From the NCBI RefSeq assembly GCF_014651055.1, contig NZ_BMWD01000028.1:1-64000 (forward strand): DNA of 64,000 nucleotides, read 5' to 3'. Within the stretch, counting starts at the first letter, position 1; each line of letters begins with the position of its first letter. The translations under genes and the position numbers were made by a program. Of the stretch, positions 24,408 through 33,344 are shown piece by piece. The notes beneath the pieces are model-generated. The model worked only from the letters and a program-made list of their open reading frames with translations. It ran no database searches and had not been told where the DNA came from. The stretch is from Streptomyces fructofermentans (lineage in GTDB: Bacteria; Actinomycetota; Actinomycetes; Streptomycetales; Streptomycetaceae).

Positions 24408-27400
24408 CCCACGGCAGCCGCGCCGCTGCGCCACGTGGGCAGCAGCTCGTCCAGCAGGGCCTCGGTCCGCGACGGCAGCCCGCGCGCGCCGCTGCGGGCC
24501 ACGAGGTCGGCGGCCAGCCGCCTCAGGCGCTCGCTGTCACCGGTGGCGTGGGTCGCGCGCAGCAGTTCGTTCCACAGGCGTTCGTCGTCCGGCGCGGAGC
24601 CCAGCGCCGCGTCGAGCGCCTCGATGGCCTTCTCCGCGCGGTCCTTCTCCAGGTGGAACGCGGACAGGGCGAGCCCGATGTCCGCTACCAGCAGGGGCAG
24701 TTGCGCGTCGATGATCTCGTGGGTAAGCCAGCCGTACCGTCCGTCGGGGCGCTCGGCGAGCAGCGGGCCCCGTACCAGCACGAGCGCGTCGGTCAGCAGC
24801 CGCCCGCGCACCGCGCGGCTGTCGGCCCCGCGGCCCTGGGTGGCCTCGTGGTAGAGCGAGCGCAGCACGTCCAAGTCGGAGACGACGGACTTGGCGAGGG
24901 TGAGCCGGCCGGTCGCGTCGCTGCCGAGCCGCTGTGTGCCGTCCGGGTCGCCGCCCAGCCAGCCGCGCAGGCGCTCCACGAGGGCGTCGCGCACGTCGTC
25001 GGTGACGCCGCGCGGCCACAGCGCGGAGGACAGCACGCGCGGGTGGACGCCCTCGCGGTGCAGGAGCAGCAGCGCGAGCGCCTCGTGCAGCAGAGCGCTG
25101 CGCTCGCCGTCCGGAGTGTCGAGCCCGATGATCTCGTACGGTCCGACGAGCCGCGCGTACACCGCGGGGCGGCCCTGCTCGCTGACGTCGACGAGGAACG
25201 GCGGGGTGGTCGCGGGGCGGTCGTCGGAGTGCTCGGGGTCGGCGTCGACGAACAGCTCGACGACGGCCCGCTGCTGGGCCACCGGCAGGAGCTGCGCGTC
25301 GAGTTCGAGGCCGAGCAGCGGCGCCAGCAGCCTGCCCTCGCCGGTGATCTCCATCTCCCAGGCGGCGCCCGGCAGGTCGCCGGACTCCGTTCCGACCAGG
25401 TACCCGATGCCCAACCGGCTCGCGTCGGCGGCCAGTTCGGCGAGCTTGACGGCGTCCTCGGCGGACGGTTCGGCGGCCAGGAGCACGAGGTGCGGGGCCC
25501 AGCGGGTGTGCTGCGCGGGGCCCGTGCGCCCGGTGAGGACGGAGTCCTGCCCGGCGGCGCCGAGCGCACCCCGCCGCTGCCGGGTCTCCGCCTCCATGGT
25601 CTCCACGAGCGCCTCGACGTCGTCGAGGTGGCGCAGCCGGTTGGGCGCGAGCGGGGTGAGGTCCTCGCCGAACCCGACGAGGGTGATCGTCATGCGGTCG
25701 GACCAGCCGCTGGTCGCCAACTCGGCGGCCACCGAGGCGAAGACGCCCGCCCGGTCCTGCTCGCGGCCGCTCAGCGAGACGATGCCGGGCACCGACTCCA
25801 GGTTGAGCAGCAGCCGCGAGTCGTCCATCGTGCCGAGGCTGACCAGTCCGGGGTACGGGGCGGCCGTGTCCACGTCCTCGTACCGCTCGGCGTCGGCCCG
25901 CGCGAGCATCCAGAACGTCTGGTCCTGCCCGAGCTGCCACGGCGTCGGCGGCCTGCCGGCGGGCTGCGCGAGCTGGAGGTGCAGGTCGCCGTTGCCGCTC
26001 ATCCAGGCCGCGTACACGGTCGGCAGCGGGCGGGACTCCCCGGCGAGCGCCGCCGCGAGCCCGCGCAGCGACCGGTCGAGGAGGCGGACGCCCTCGGGGT
26101 CGGCCCCCACGAGCAGCGCGTCCTGCGCGTCGGCGGCAGCGCCGGTGGGCGTCGGCGGCTCCATGCCGCGGCGTCCGCCGACGGCCCCGAGGGCGGAGTG
26201 CCAGAGCGCCTGGCGGCGGCGCCTGCCCAGGGCCCCGAGGAGTCCGGCGGCGAGGAGCGGGGCGCCGAGCAGGGCCTGCGGCAGTCCGAAGCCGCCGTCC
26301 TCGCCCGCGGCGGGCGCCGCGTGCTCCCGGTCCCCCTGCGCGTCTCCGCCCTGCCCCTGGCCCTGCTCCTGGTCGTCTCCCTGGCCCCTGCCTTCCGGCT
26401 GCCCGTGCCCCCGGTCCGGCGCCGGGCGCTGCTCGGGAAGGCTGATGTGGGCGGTGTCGCGGTCGACGGACCCGCCGCCCTGCCCCGCGCCCTCCTGCCG
26501 TGCGCCGCCCTGCCGCCGGTCGCCGTCGCCGGTCCTGGCGTAGTCGGAGATCTGCCGCTGCGCCTCCTCGGAGACCGCGGGAGCCTCGTCGGGCACCTCG
26601 ACGAGGTCGCCGCCGCGGGCGTCGCCGGGCATCTCCATGATCCAGCCGGGCCGGATCAGGCTGGCCTCGGACAGTTTCGAACCGTCCGGCTGCGTACGGT
26701 CCTTGTTCAGCCGGTAGATCTCCTTGTACCGGCGTCCGTCGCCCAGGTGCCGCTCGGCGATCTCCCACAGGGAGTCGTGGTGGCGGCCCTCGGGCGGCTG
26801 GATCCGGTAGAACTTCGTGTCGTCATCGCCCACTTGGGCGCCCTGCGCGGCCTCGGCGCGGGCCGCGGCGTGCAGCGCCTGCTCGGCCAGCGCGGCGGCG
26901 GCCGAGGCGTTCTGCTCCTGGCTGCCGAGGAGTCCGCCCGGCGTCTGCTGCGCCGCCGCGGCCACCGGCCGCTGGTTGCCCTCCAACTGCTGGCCGAGCT
27001 GGGAGAGTCCCGGCGCGAAGCTGGCCGCCGTGGCACCGACGAGCAGCAGCGCCGCCACCAGTTGGCGGGCGAGCAACTGGCTCGGGCCCGCCCCCGGCAC
27101 TCGGTTCGGCAGGCCGACCCCCGACAGCGCGGCCTTCACCTCGACGAGCACGCACGCGGTGAACTGGGCCCAGGCGAACCAGACGACGACCGTCAGGACG
27201 TTGACGAACGTGTCGACGGTGATCGGCCTCTGGAGCCAGTCCAGACCCGGCGACCCGGAGGGCAGCGGCCAGCCGATCTGGGTGGCCAGCGCTCCCGGCA
27301 CGCCCACGAGCAGCACCAGGAGTGCCACGAGGGCGAGGAGCGCCTTGGCGAAGTCCCCGACCGTACGGCGGCGGCGGGGCAGGGGCTGCGGCGTCCGATT

Positions 27401-27451
27401 CCTCGGACCCGGCGAGGTTCCCGTCGAGTTGGAAGTGGTACGTCGCGCCAT
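24404..27451 (-). CDS. Membrane protein with LysM and BTAD domains
   Basis: 1015 residues. Three N-terminal membrane helices (about 34-58, 75-100, 128-150) are followed by a LysM-like domain (about 212-275, with DSLWEIAERHLGDGRRYKEI). A Gly/Gln-rich linker precedes another hydrophobic segment near residue 380, and the long C-terminal region ends in a tetratricopeptide-like BTAD domain (about 880-1005), usually found in SARP regulators. No DNA-binding domain is evident. Translational coupling to the prepilin peptidase suggests it helps anchor or control the Tad pilus at the cell wall. Confidence 0.85.
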   Translation of the reverse strand: MARRTTSNSTGTSPGPRNRTPQPLPRRRRTVGDFAKALLALVALLVLLVGVPGALATQIGWPLPSGSPGLDWLQRPITVDTFVNVLTVVVWFAWAQFTACVLVEVKAALSGVGLPNRVPGAGPSQLLARQLVAALLLVGATAASFAPGLSQLGQQLEGNQRPVAAAAQQTPGGLLGSQEQNASAAAALAEQALHAAARAEAAQGAQVGDDDTKFYRIQPPEGRHHDSLWEIAERHLGDGRRYKEIYRLNKDRTQPDGSKLSEASLIRPGWIMEMPGDARGGDLVEVPDEAPAVSEEAQRQISDYARTGDGDRRQGGARQEGAGQGGGSVDRDTAHISLPEQRPAPDRGHGQPEGRGQGDDQEQGQGQGGDAQGDREHAAPAAGEDGGFGLPQALLGAPLLAAGLLGALGRRRRQALWHSALGAVGGRRGMEPPTPTGAAADAQDALLVGADPEGVRLLDRSLRGLAAALAGESRPLPTVYAAWMSGNGDLHLQLAQPAGRPPTPWQLGQDQTFWMLARADAERYEDVDTAAPYPGLVSLGTMDDSRLLLNLESVPGIVSLSGREQDRAGVFASVAAELATSGWSDRMTITLVGFGEDLTPLAPNRLRHLDDVEALVETMEAETRQRRGALGAAGQDSVLTGRTGPAQHTRWAPHLVLLAAEPSAEDAVKLAELAADASRLGIGYLVGTESGDLPGAAWEMEITGEGRLLAPLLGLELDAQLLPVAQQRAVVELFVDADPEHSDDRPATTPPFLVDVSEQGRPAVYARLVGPYEIIGLDTPDGERSALLHEALALLLLHREGVHPRVLSSALWPRGVTDDVRDALVERLRGWLGGDPDGTQRLGSDATGRLTLAKSVVSDLDVLRSLYHEATQGRGADSRAVRGRLLTDALVLVRGPLLAERPDGRYGWLTHEIIDAQLPLLVADIGLALSAFHLEKDRAEKAIEALDAALGSAPDDERLWNELLRATHATGDSERLRRLAADLVARSGARGLPSRTEALLDELLPTWRSGAAAVG

Positions 27452-27948
27452 GGCGGGTGTCCTGGTGTCGTGTGGGGAGGGAGTGGATGCGGGGGTGCAC
27501 CGAGCCTACTTAGATCCTATTGAGGGTGTCGAAGGGCTGACAGGGTGCCGCCGCAGACGAGGCGCCGGATTCCTCACCACCCGCCCGGTTGGCCGGACTT
27601 GCTCGGTGATGCGCGTACCCGGGCAGGCCGCGCCGGCGTCCGCATTTGGGGTGTTCCGTCCGCCGCGGGAGGCCGTTCGCAACCGTCCTGTCACGAACCT
27701 CACGGTCACCACACCGTCCCCGCCCGGCAGTCGCCGCATCCTCACAACCGGGACGTCCGGACGCCGCGTTCACCGGCGCACCCGCCCGTCGAGGGAACCG
27801 CCGGCCCGCCGTGCCCGTCTCCCGCAGGGGCGCCTTCCCCGCTCCCGCGCGGGCGTCCCCTACCTCTTCGGCGCCCCTGCGGGTACCTTCCGGTTCGCGG
27901 GGCACACCGGCCCGCTCTCGGCACGCGCACCACAGGGGGGACCTGACC
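27452..27948. other. Divergent intergenic region, LysM-BTAD gene / WXG100-like gene
   Basis: Nearly 500 bases. On the minus strand TAGGAT (27514-27519) with CTGTCA 18 bases upstream is a possible promoter for the LysM-BTAD and prepilin peptidase genes. The rest shows no recognisable gene or repeat. Confidence 0.5.
27514..27543 (-). promoter_or_regulatory. Candidate promoter of the LysM-BTAD operon
   Basis: Minus-strand TAGGAT (-10) with CTGTCA as a weak -35 at an 18-base spacing, about 63 bases before the ATG at 27451. Only the -10 is a good match. Confidence 0.33.
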
Positions 27949-28272
27949 ATGGGAAGCAAACCGGACCTCGCGCTCCCGCTGAGCGAGCTGGAGGACTACG
28001 GCACCCGGCTGCGTGACATCAAGACGCGGATGAACCACACCAAGAAGCTCTTCGAGTCGTACCGCGACGACATCGGCGACGGCGGCGTCTACGACAAGCT
28101 GGAGGACTTCGAGTCCAACTGGGAGGACGGGCGCGAGGACATCAACCAGCAGCTCGACGCGCTGGCCCAGATGTCCGAGGCGGTCGTCCGCGAGTTCAAG
28201 AAGCTGGACGACGACCTGGCCAAGCAGGTCTCCGAGGGTGTGCGGTCCGAGGACACGGGCGGCAAGGAGTAG
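27949..28272 (+). CDS. WXG100-like ESX small protein (A)
   Basis: 107 residues, two predicted helices joined by a turn as in EsxA/EsxB. The turn is IGDGGVYDKLEDFESNWEDG: the WXG itself is missing, but the FxxNW element matches the protein at 38641. The C-terminus FKKLDDDLAKQV matches the YxxxD/E export signal with Phe for Tyr. Start ATG 27949 with CAGGGGGG upstream. It stands alone between the LysM-BTAD gene and the end of the convergent Tad operon. Export by the EssC-like ATPase at 43.5 kb is inferred. Confidence 0.8.
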   Translation: MGSKPDLALPLSELEDYGTRLRDIKTRMNHTKKLFESYRDDIGDGGVYDKLEDFESNWEDGREDINQQLDALAQMSEAVVREFKKLDDDLAKQVSEGVRSEDTGGKE

Positions 28273-28303
28273 CAGGCGCTCCCGGCCGGGCTGCCGGGGC
28301 CGG

Positions 28304-28795
28304 TCAGCCGACCTCGTTCTCCGCCACGGCACGGCCCCTGACCACCACGTCACCGCCGTAGAACATGCCGGTGAACACCGGCGAGTACGTGAGCTGGACC
28401 TCGACCTCGACCTCGTCCGCCGTGGCGGCCACGCAGCGCGTGGCCGCGACGTCCGCGCCGGTCATGCCCATCTCCCGGGCGAACTCCCGCACCCGCTCGC
28501 CGCAGTTCTCGAAAAGGATGGGCGCACCGGCGCCCTCGTTCTCGTAGAGCTCTTCGAGGTCGACGTCCTGGGCGGCGTAGCGGGCGGCCTGCTCGGCGAT
28601 GTCGGCGGCGCGTTCGCGCTTGGAGATGGACAGGCCGCCGTCGATGACGAACGCCGACAGGGACAGGAAGACGAGCGCGAAGATGATCACCGCGCCGGCG
28701 CCCGAGCCGCGGTCGTCCAGGCGTGCGCGGCGTGCGTCCGCCCACGTCCGCACGGTGCTTTGGACGCGTCCTGCCGTCCCGCGCATCCCCCTCAT
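28304..28795 (-). CDS. TadG/TadE-like pseudopilin
   Basis: 163 residues. A basic N-terminus (ARRARLDDRGSGAGAV) precedes one hydrophobic helix (IIFALVFLSLSAFVIDGG), typical of Flp pilus TadE/TadG-like proteins (Rv3654c-like in mycobacteria). The rest is exported and includes two cysteines (ENCGER and ATRCVA). The ATG at 28795 shares a base with the previous stop (TGATG). It is the last gene of the pilus operon. Confidence 0.82.
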   Translation of the reverse strand: MRGMRGTAGRVQSTVRTWADARRARLDDRGSGAGAVIIFALVFLSLSAFVIDGGLSISKRERAADIAEQAARYAAQDVDLEELYENEGAGAPILFENCGERVREFAREMGMTGADVAATRCVAATADEVEVEVQLTYSPVFTGMFYGGDVVVRGRAVAENEVG

Positions 28796-29325
28796 CACGC
28801 CTTCCTCTTGAACGGGTCCAGCGGCGACGTGAACGTCGAGGTCAGCCGGGTCGGCACGTCCAGGCCCAGCATCGCCAGGCCCCGCACCTCGCAGCTCACC
28901 TCCACGGTGAAGAGGTCGGCGTCCTCGAACCCCGGGCTGGTCTTGTCCACCGTCACCGGGCCCGCGCACACGTCGGCGAGGTCCGCGTCGGCGGCCTTCT
29001 GCGCCTCGGCCATCGCGGAGGCCGCGTCCCGCTGGAGCGAGCCGGAGCGTGCCGCGTCCCGGGCCGCCCCGTCGAGCGCCCCGCGTCCGTCGACGAGTTG
29101 GCCGAAGGCCACCAGCACGAGGATGAACAGGATCATCACCGGGGCGAGGATCACCACCTCGATGGTGGACAGCCCGCGGTCGCGGTCCTCCCCCGAGGGG
29201 CGGAGCCGGGAGTGCGTGGCAGACACGGCAGTCGAGGCGCGTGCGGTGGGGGCTGTGCAGGCGGCGCGGGGCCGGGACACAGCGCCGGGCCGGGAGGAGT
29301 CCCGTTGGCGTGCGGACGGGAGCAT
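28795..29325 (-). CDS. TadE-like pseudopilin
   Basis: 176 residues. The pilin signature DRGLSTIEVVILAPVMILFILVLVAF near residues 48-72 includes the Glu expected five residues after a prepilin peptidase cut (TIEVV). Two cysteines follow (VCAGP and VSCEV). The ATG at 29325 directly abuts the preceding TAG, but the first 45 residues are basic and proline-rich, so the true start may be internal, for example the GTG at SATHSR. Confidence 0.8.
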   Translation of the reverse strand: MLPSARQRDSSRPGAVSRPRAACTAPTARASTAVSATHSRLRPSGEDRDRGLSTIEVVILAPVMILFILVLVAFGQLVDGRGALDGAARDAARSGSLQRDAASAMAEAQKAADADLADVCAGPVTVDKTSPGFEDADLFTVEVSCEVRGLAMLGLDVPTRLTSTFTSPLDPFKRKA

Positions 29326-29769
29326 CTAGTTCTCGCCCTCCTTCACGAACCGCTCCACCGGTCCCACCGACTGCGCGTGCACGGTCAGGTCGAGGCCCGG
29401 GAAGACCGACGGCACCTTCGCAGTGATCTCCACGCCCACCGTGTTCGCCTGCGGCTGCACGGTCCGCACGTCGGGCGACAGCACCAGTTGCGGGCCCAGT
29501 TGCGCGATGTAGCCGGCCACGACGTCCTGCGCCTCGCCGCGCCACGCGCCCGGCGACTCGTCGGCCGTGGCACGTGCCTTGCGGGCGCCTGCCTGAGCCG
29601 CGGCCTGCGCCACATGGTCCGCGAAGAAGTACAGCGCGAACTGCACCGTCGCGAAGATCATGAAGAAGAGCAGGGGCGTGAGCAGCACGAACTCGATCGC
29701 GGTCATGCCGGAGTCGCCGCGGGCGGAGGCGGCCTCCACCCTGCGGCGCAGCCAGCTTCGTACGCTCAC
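29326..29769 (-). CDS. TadE-like minor pilin
   Basis: 147 residues from GTG 29769 (ACGGGG upstream); a TTG two codons earlier is less likely. RGDSGMTAIEFVLLTPLLFFMIFATVQFALYFF is a textbook TadE pilin-like N-terminus: Glu at +5 of the cut site and a long hydrophobic helix. The C-terminal domain is soluble and lacks cysteines. It should be processed by the A24 peptidase at 23676 and sit at the base or tip of the Flp pilus. Confidence 0.87.
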   Translation of the reverse strand: MSVRSWLRRRVEAASARGDSGMTAIEFVLLTPLLFFMIFATVQFALYFFADHVAQAAAQAGARKARATADESPGAWRGEAQDVVAGYIAQLGPQLVLSPDVRTVQPQANTVGVEITAKVPSVFPGLDLTVHAQSVGPVERFVKEGEN

Positions 29770-29848
29770 CAGCAACCCCGTATGGACGTCGTGCGAGAAG
29801 TGGTCGTGCGGGACATGGTCGTGCGGGCGGGACCGGACGGTGCCGGGG

Positions 29849-30100
29849 TCAGCAGGTGCTGCCCGCGTCCGCGCCCTTGATGCAGTCGCCGACCTTGTTG
29901 GCGCCGTCGCTCAGCGCGGCGTTGATGATCGCGGCGACCACGCCGACGATCGCGACGACGACCGCCGAGATGATGACCCACTCCACCGCGGAGGCCCCGC
30001 GGTCGAGTTCACCGGAGCGGGCGCGCTGCACCCGGCCCTGGAGGAAGGTGATCAGGAAGTCCACCCCCGGGATGCCGGTGCTGAAGTTCCGTCCGTTCAT
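29849..30100 (-). CDS. flp: Flp-type major pilin
   Basis: 83 residues, the likely structural subunit of the Tad pilus. A basic leader (RARSGELDRGAS) precedes the cut site and AVEWVIISAVVVAIVGVVAAIINAAL, with Glu at +3 to +5 and a single membrane-type helix. The short tail has two cysteines (DCIKGADAGSTC), which could form a disulfide after export. It is 43 bases downstream of tadC. It is somewhat longer than classic Flp pilins (50-70), owing to the leader. Confidence 0.9.
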   Translation of the reverse strand: MNGRNFSTGIPGVDFLITFLQGRVQRARSGELDRGASAVEWVIISAVVVAIVGVVAAIINAALSDGANKVGDCIKGADAGSTC

Positions 30101-30143
30101 GATGAGTTGTCCTCTCGGAGTTCGCGTAGGGAAGGAGTCGGCG

Positions 30144-31070
30144 TCAGACCTGGAACACGCGCATCGCCGCCGGGAAGATCAGGAAGACCAGGAAGCCCGC
30201 GCAGAGCAGGAGCTGCGCGACGAGCATCGACTGCGACTTCTCGCCCGCGCTGCCCTCGATCTCGGCGAGTTCGCGGTGCCGCATCGTCTCGGCACGGGAG
30301 GCCAGTGACTCCCGTACCTTCGCGCCGTCGTCCGCGACGAGTGCCAACGAGGCGGACAGGTCCTTGAGTTCCTCGACGCCCAGCTCCTCGCCGAGCGAGC
30401 CGAGCGCCTGCCACTGGCTGATGCCGGTGATCCTGGCGTCCGCCAGCGCGTTGCGGATACGCCGCGTCGCCCATCCGTCGGACACCTCGGCGGCGGCCAT
30501 CAGTGCCTCCGGGAGACCCCGGCCGCCAGCCAGGCTCATCGACACCAGGTCGAGGTAGGCGCCGATCACCCGCCGCAGGTCGCGACGCTTCTCGGCGGCG
30601 TCCCTGCGCACCTCCAGGTCGGGCAGGAAGAAGAAGACCGCCGCGCACAGGAGTGCCAGCCAGACCGGCACGACGGGACTGCTGTCGAAACCGAGCGTCC
30701 AGACCACGGCGAACATGAACGGGCCGAAGAACAGCCCCGCCGCCGCCAGCAGCACCTTGGTGGCGAGGAAGTTCTCCCAGCTCCGGTCGAGCACCGCGAG
30801 GTCCGCCCGCAGCGACCGCAGTTCCCAGCCCTGCTGGAGGTAGACCTCGGCCACCCGCGCGCCCACCTGGGCCCGTACGCCGCTCAGGCGTCCCGTGTCC
30901 GCGGTGCGGTGCGAGGACTCGTACGCCGCGCCCCGCGCCCGCATCGCGTCGATCCGTGCGACCTGGGCGACCGCGCTGCGCCGGGACGGCATCAGGGCCC
31001 GTACGAGGGCGTAGACGCCCAGCCCCAGGACTGCGCCCACCAGGACGGGCATGGTCAGGGTCGAGTTCAT
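30144..31070 (-). CDS. tadC: Tad secretion membrane platform protein TadC
   Basis: 308 residues of the T2SS-F (GspF) family. Helices lie near residues 8-26, 115-155 and at the C-terminus (LLLCAGFLVFLIFPAAMRVF). The GspF core ALMAAAEVSDG ... DLSASLALVADDGAKVRESLASRAE lies in the cytoplasmic part. The ATG at 31070 overlaps the tadB stop (ATGA). TadB and TadC together form the inner-membrane platform above the TadA ATPase. Confidence 0.88.
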   Translation of the reverse strand: MNSTLTMPVLVGAVLGLGVYALVRALMPSRRSAVAQVARIDAMRARGAAYESSHRTADTGRLSGVRAQVGARVAEVYLQQGWELRSLRADLAVLDRSWENFLATKVLLAAAGLFFGPFMFAVVWTLGFDSSPVVPVWLALLCAAVFFFLPDLEVRRDAAEKRRDLRRVIGAYLDLVSMSLAGGRGLPEALMAAAEVSDGWATRRIRNALADARITGISQWQALGSLGEELGVEELKDLSASLALVADDGAKVRESLASRAETMRHRELAEIEGSAGEKSQSMLVAQLLLCAGFLVFLIFPAAMRVFQV

Positions 31071-32026
31071 CGGCGTACCCCCTCCTCGGTCTGGGACGGC
31101 GACGGCATCCGGGGGCGGACGAACTGAACCGACGACTCGTCCCGGACCAGGAACCGCTCCGGCGTCTCGATGGTGGACAGTTTCCGCAGCCACCAGAAGC
31201 CGAGGGCGAACAGGCCGCAGACACAGGCGAGTACGAGCTGTCCGACGGCCGTGCCGTACGGCTCGACGAACTCCCGGTTGAAGATGGACAGGCCGAGGAC
31301 GAACGCGATGGAGACCGCAACGACGATCTGCACGGACCGGCGGGTCGAGGCGCGCTGGGCCATCACGCGCTGCCGCATGTCGACCTCCTCGCGCGCCGAC
31401 TTCGCGAGCGCGCCGAGGACCTGGCGCAGTCCCGGCCCGCGCAGCCGCGCGTTGAGGATCAGCGCGGCCACGATGATGTCGGCGGACGCGTCGTCGATCT
31501 CGTCGGCGAGCTGCTGGAGCGCTTCGGGCAGCGGGGTGCGCGAGCGCAGCCGGTCGACGAGCGCGTCGAGGTGCGGGCGCAGCACGGGCGCCGACGCGCG
31601 GGCCGAGGCGGGGATGGCCTGCTCCAGGCCGACCGCTCCCGCGATGGTGTCGCGCAGCGACTCGGTCCAGGAGGCTAGGGCCTCCACCCGCCGCATCGCG
31701 GACTTCTCCTCGGAGGCCCCGCCGAAGAGCTTGTCCCAGAAGAAGACGAGGACGGCGGTCGCGATACCCGCCACGGCCCACCGCGTGAGCAGCAGGACGA
31801 CGATGCCTGCGCCGGCCGCGACCGTGCCGCGCCGGCCGGCGAACCGCACCAGCTCGGCGACGCGTTCGGCGGCCTTCTGCCGCTCGTGCTCGGGCTTGGC
31901 CGGCAGCCCGCGGACGGCGACGGTGAGCAGCGCGAGTCCGCCGCCGACCGCGATGCCGCACGCGAGCGCGTACAGGACCGTCGTGGAGAACAGCCCGCCC
32001 ATGGAGCCGAGTCTGTCGAGATTCAT
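31067..32026 (-). CDS. tadB: Tad secretion membrane platform protein TadB
   Basis: 319 residues, T2SS-F family. Two helices near residues 15-40 and 70-100 precede a cytoplasmic GspF domain (ASWTESLRDTIAGAVGLEQA, LADEIDDASADIIVAALILNARL). Two C-terminal helices follow around 235-285. The start at 32026 is seven bases from the tadA stop. Operon order cpaB-tadZ-tadA-tadB-tadC-flp is standard for actinobacterial Tad loci. Confidence 0.88.
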   Translation of the reverse strand: MNLDRLGSMGGLFSTTVLYALACGIAVGGGLALLTVAVRGLPAKPEHERQKAAERVAELVRFAGRRGTVAAGAGIVVLLLTRWAVAGIATAVLVFFWDKLFGGASEEKSAMRRVEALASWTESLRDTIAGAVGLEQAIPASARASAPVLRPHLDALVDRLRSRTPLPEALQQLADEIDDASADIIVAALILNARLRGPGLRQVLGALAKSAREEVDMRQRVMAQRASTRRSVQIVVAVSIAFVLGLSIFNREFVEPYGTAVGQLVLACVCGLFALGFWWLRKLSTIETPERFLVRDESSVQFVRPRMPSPSQTEEGVRR

Positions 32027-32033
32027 CGCCCGC

Positions 32034-33344
32034 TCACCCCCAGTTCCCGCCGGGCAGGCGGTAGCCGTGCTGGATCAGGTCCTCGAGGCAGGCGAGGGGG
32101 GCGTGCGGCACGATCCGGCCGTCCGACGCCTCCGCGAACACCTCGCTGGACAGGACGCGCCCGTCGACGCCGTTGACCTCGCGGATCGAGGTGACCATGC
32201 GCTGGAGCCGCCCGCCCGTCTGGTAGTTGTTGCGCCGCTGGATGAACACGACGAAGTTGACCGCGCCGGCGACGAGCATCTGGCTGGCCTCGATGGGCAG
32301 CCGCTCGGTGGCCTGGAGCGCGTACGTGGAGATGCGGTTGAAGACCTCGCTGGAGCTGTTGGCGTGGATCGTGGACAGAGAACCGTCGTTGCCCTGCGAC
32401 ATCGCGTTCAGCATGGTCACGATCTCGTCGCCGAGCACCTCGCCGACGATGACCCGGGACGGGTTCATGCGCAGCGAGCGCCGGACCAGCTCGGCCATCG
32501 AAATGGTGCCCTGGCCCTCGGAGTTGGGCAGCCGCTCCTCGAAGGCGACGACGTTGGGGTGCAGGTCGGCGAAGGTGTCCAGGCCCAGTTCCAGCGCGCG
32601 TTCGACGGTGATCAGGCGCTCGTGCGGCGGGATCTCGTTGGCGAGGGCGCGCAGCAGCGTCGTCTTGCCGGCGTTGGTCGCGCCCGCGATCATGATGTTC
32701 TTGCGGGCCCTGACCGCGCACGCCAGGAAGTGCCCGACCTCCGGTGTCAGGGTGCCGTTGCCGACCAGGTCGGACATGAAGACCTTGCCCATGCGCGCCC
32801 GGCGGATGGACAGCGCGGGCCTGCGGGTCACGTCCATCACGGCGGACAGCCGCGAGCCGTCCGGCAGCCGCAGGTCGAGCTGGGGGTTCGCGGAGTCGAA
32901 GGGCCGGGAGGAGAGGCCGGAGTAGGCGCCGAGGATCTGGATCAGCTCGACCAGTTCCTCGTCGGTCTCGGCGACGGGTTCGCCCTTGGCCTCGCGTCCG
33001 TCCGCGTAGCCGACGAAGACCTGGTCGTACCCGTTGATGTCGATGTTCTCGACCTCGGGGTCGTCCAGCAGCGGCTGCAGGCGCCCCACCCCGAAGAGCG
33101 CGGCGTGGACGGCGGCCGCGTACTGCTCCTCGGTCTCGGCGTCCAGCGGGGTGCGCCCGGAGTTGATCTCCGTACGGGCGTGCTCCTCCAGGATCTGGGC
33201 TATGACCGCGCGGGCGTACTGCCGCTCGTCCTCGTTGGACATCGGCGTGACGCCGGACACCTGGTCGAGGCGGCGCTGCTCGGAGATGCGGTCGCCCGCC
33301 TCCTGCCGGAACCGCTTGACCAGCTGGTGGTCGACCGCGGTCAT
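32034..33344 (-). CDS. tadA: Tad pilus assembly ATPase TadA (CpaF family)
   Basis: Hexameric secretion ATPase of 436 residues that powers Flp pilus assembly. An N-terminal regulatory region covers about 1-190. The Walker A motif IMIAGATNAGKTTLLRAL is near residue 218, then LITVERALELGL (Asp box), a Walker B region RVIVGEVLGDEIVTMLNAMS near 300 and the histidine box SLSTIHANS near 325. The ATG at 33344 overlaps the upstream stop (ATGA). All catalytic elements are intact. Confidence 0.93.
   Translation of the reverse strand: MTAVDHQLVKRFRQEAGDRISEQRRLDQVSGVTPMSNEDERQYARAVIAQILEEHARTEINSGRTPLDAETEEQYAAAVHAALFGVGRLQPLLDDPEVENIDINGYDQVFVGYADGREAKGEPVAETDEELVELIQILGAYSGLSSRPFDSANPQLDLRLPDGSRLSAVMDVTRRPALSIRRARMGKVFMSDLVGNGTLTPEVGHFLACAVRARKNIMIAGATNAGKTTLLRALANEIPPHERLITVERALELGLDTFADLHPNVVAFEERLPNSEGQGTISMAELVRRSLRMNPSRVIVGEVLGDEIVTMLNAMSQGNDGSLSTIHANSSSEVFNRISTYALQATERLPIEASQMLVAGAVNFVVFIQRRNNYQTGGRLQRMVTSIREVNGVDGRVLSSEVFAEASDGRIVPHAPLACLEDLIQHGYRLPGGNWG

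Noticed and set aside
24548..27523. Plus-strand open frame of 991 codons opposite the LysM-BTAD gene
   Set aside because: Antisense shadow produced by GC-rich codon bias; no domain, poor start, while the minus strand has helices, LysM and BTAD.
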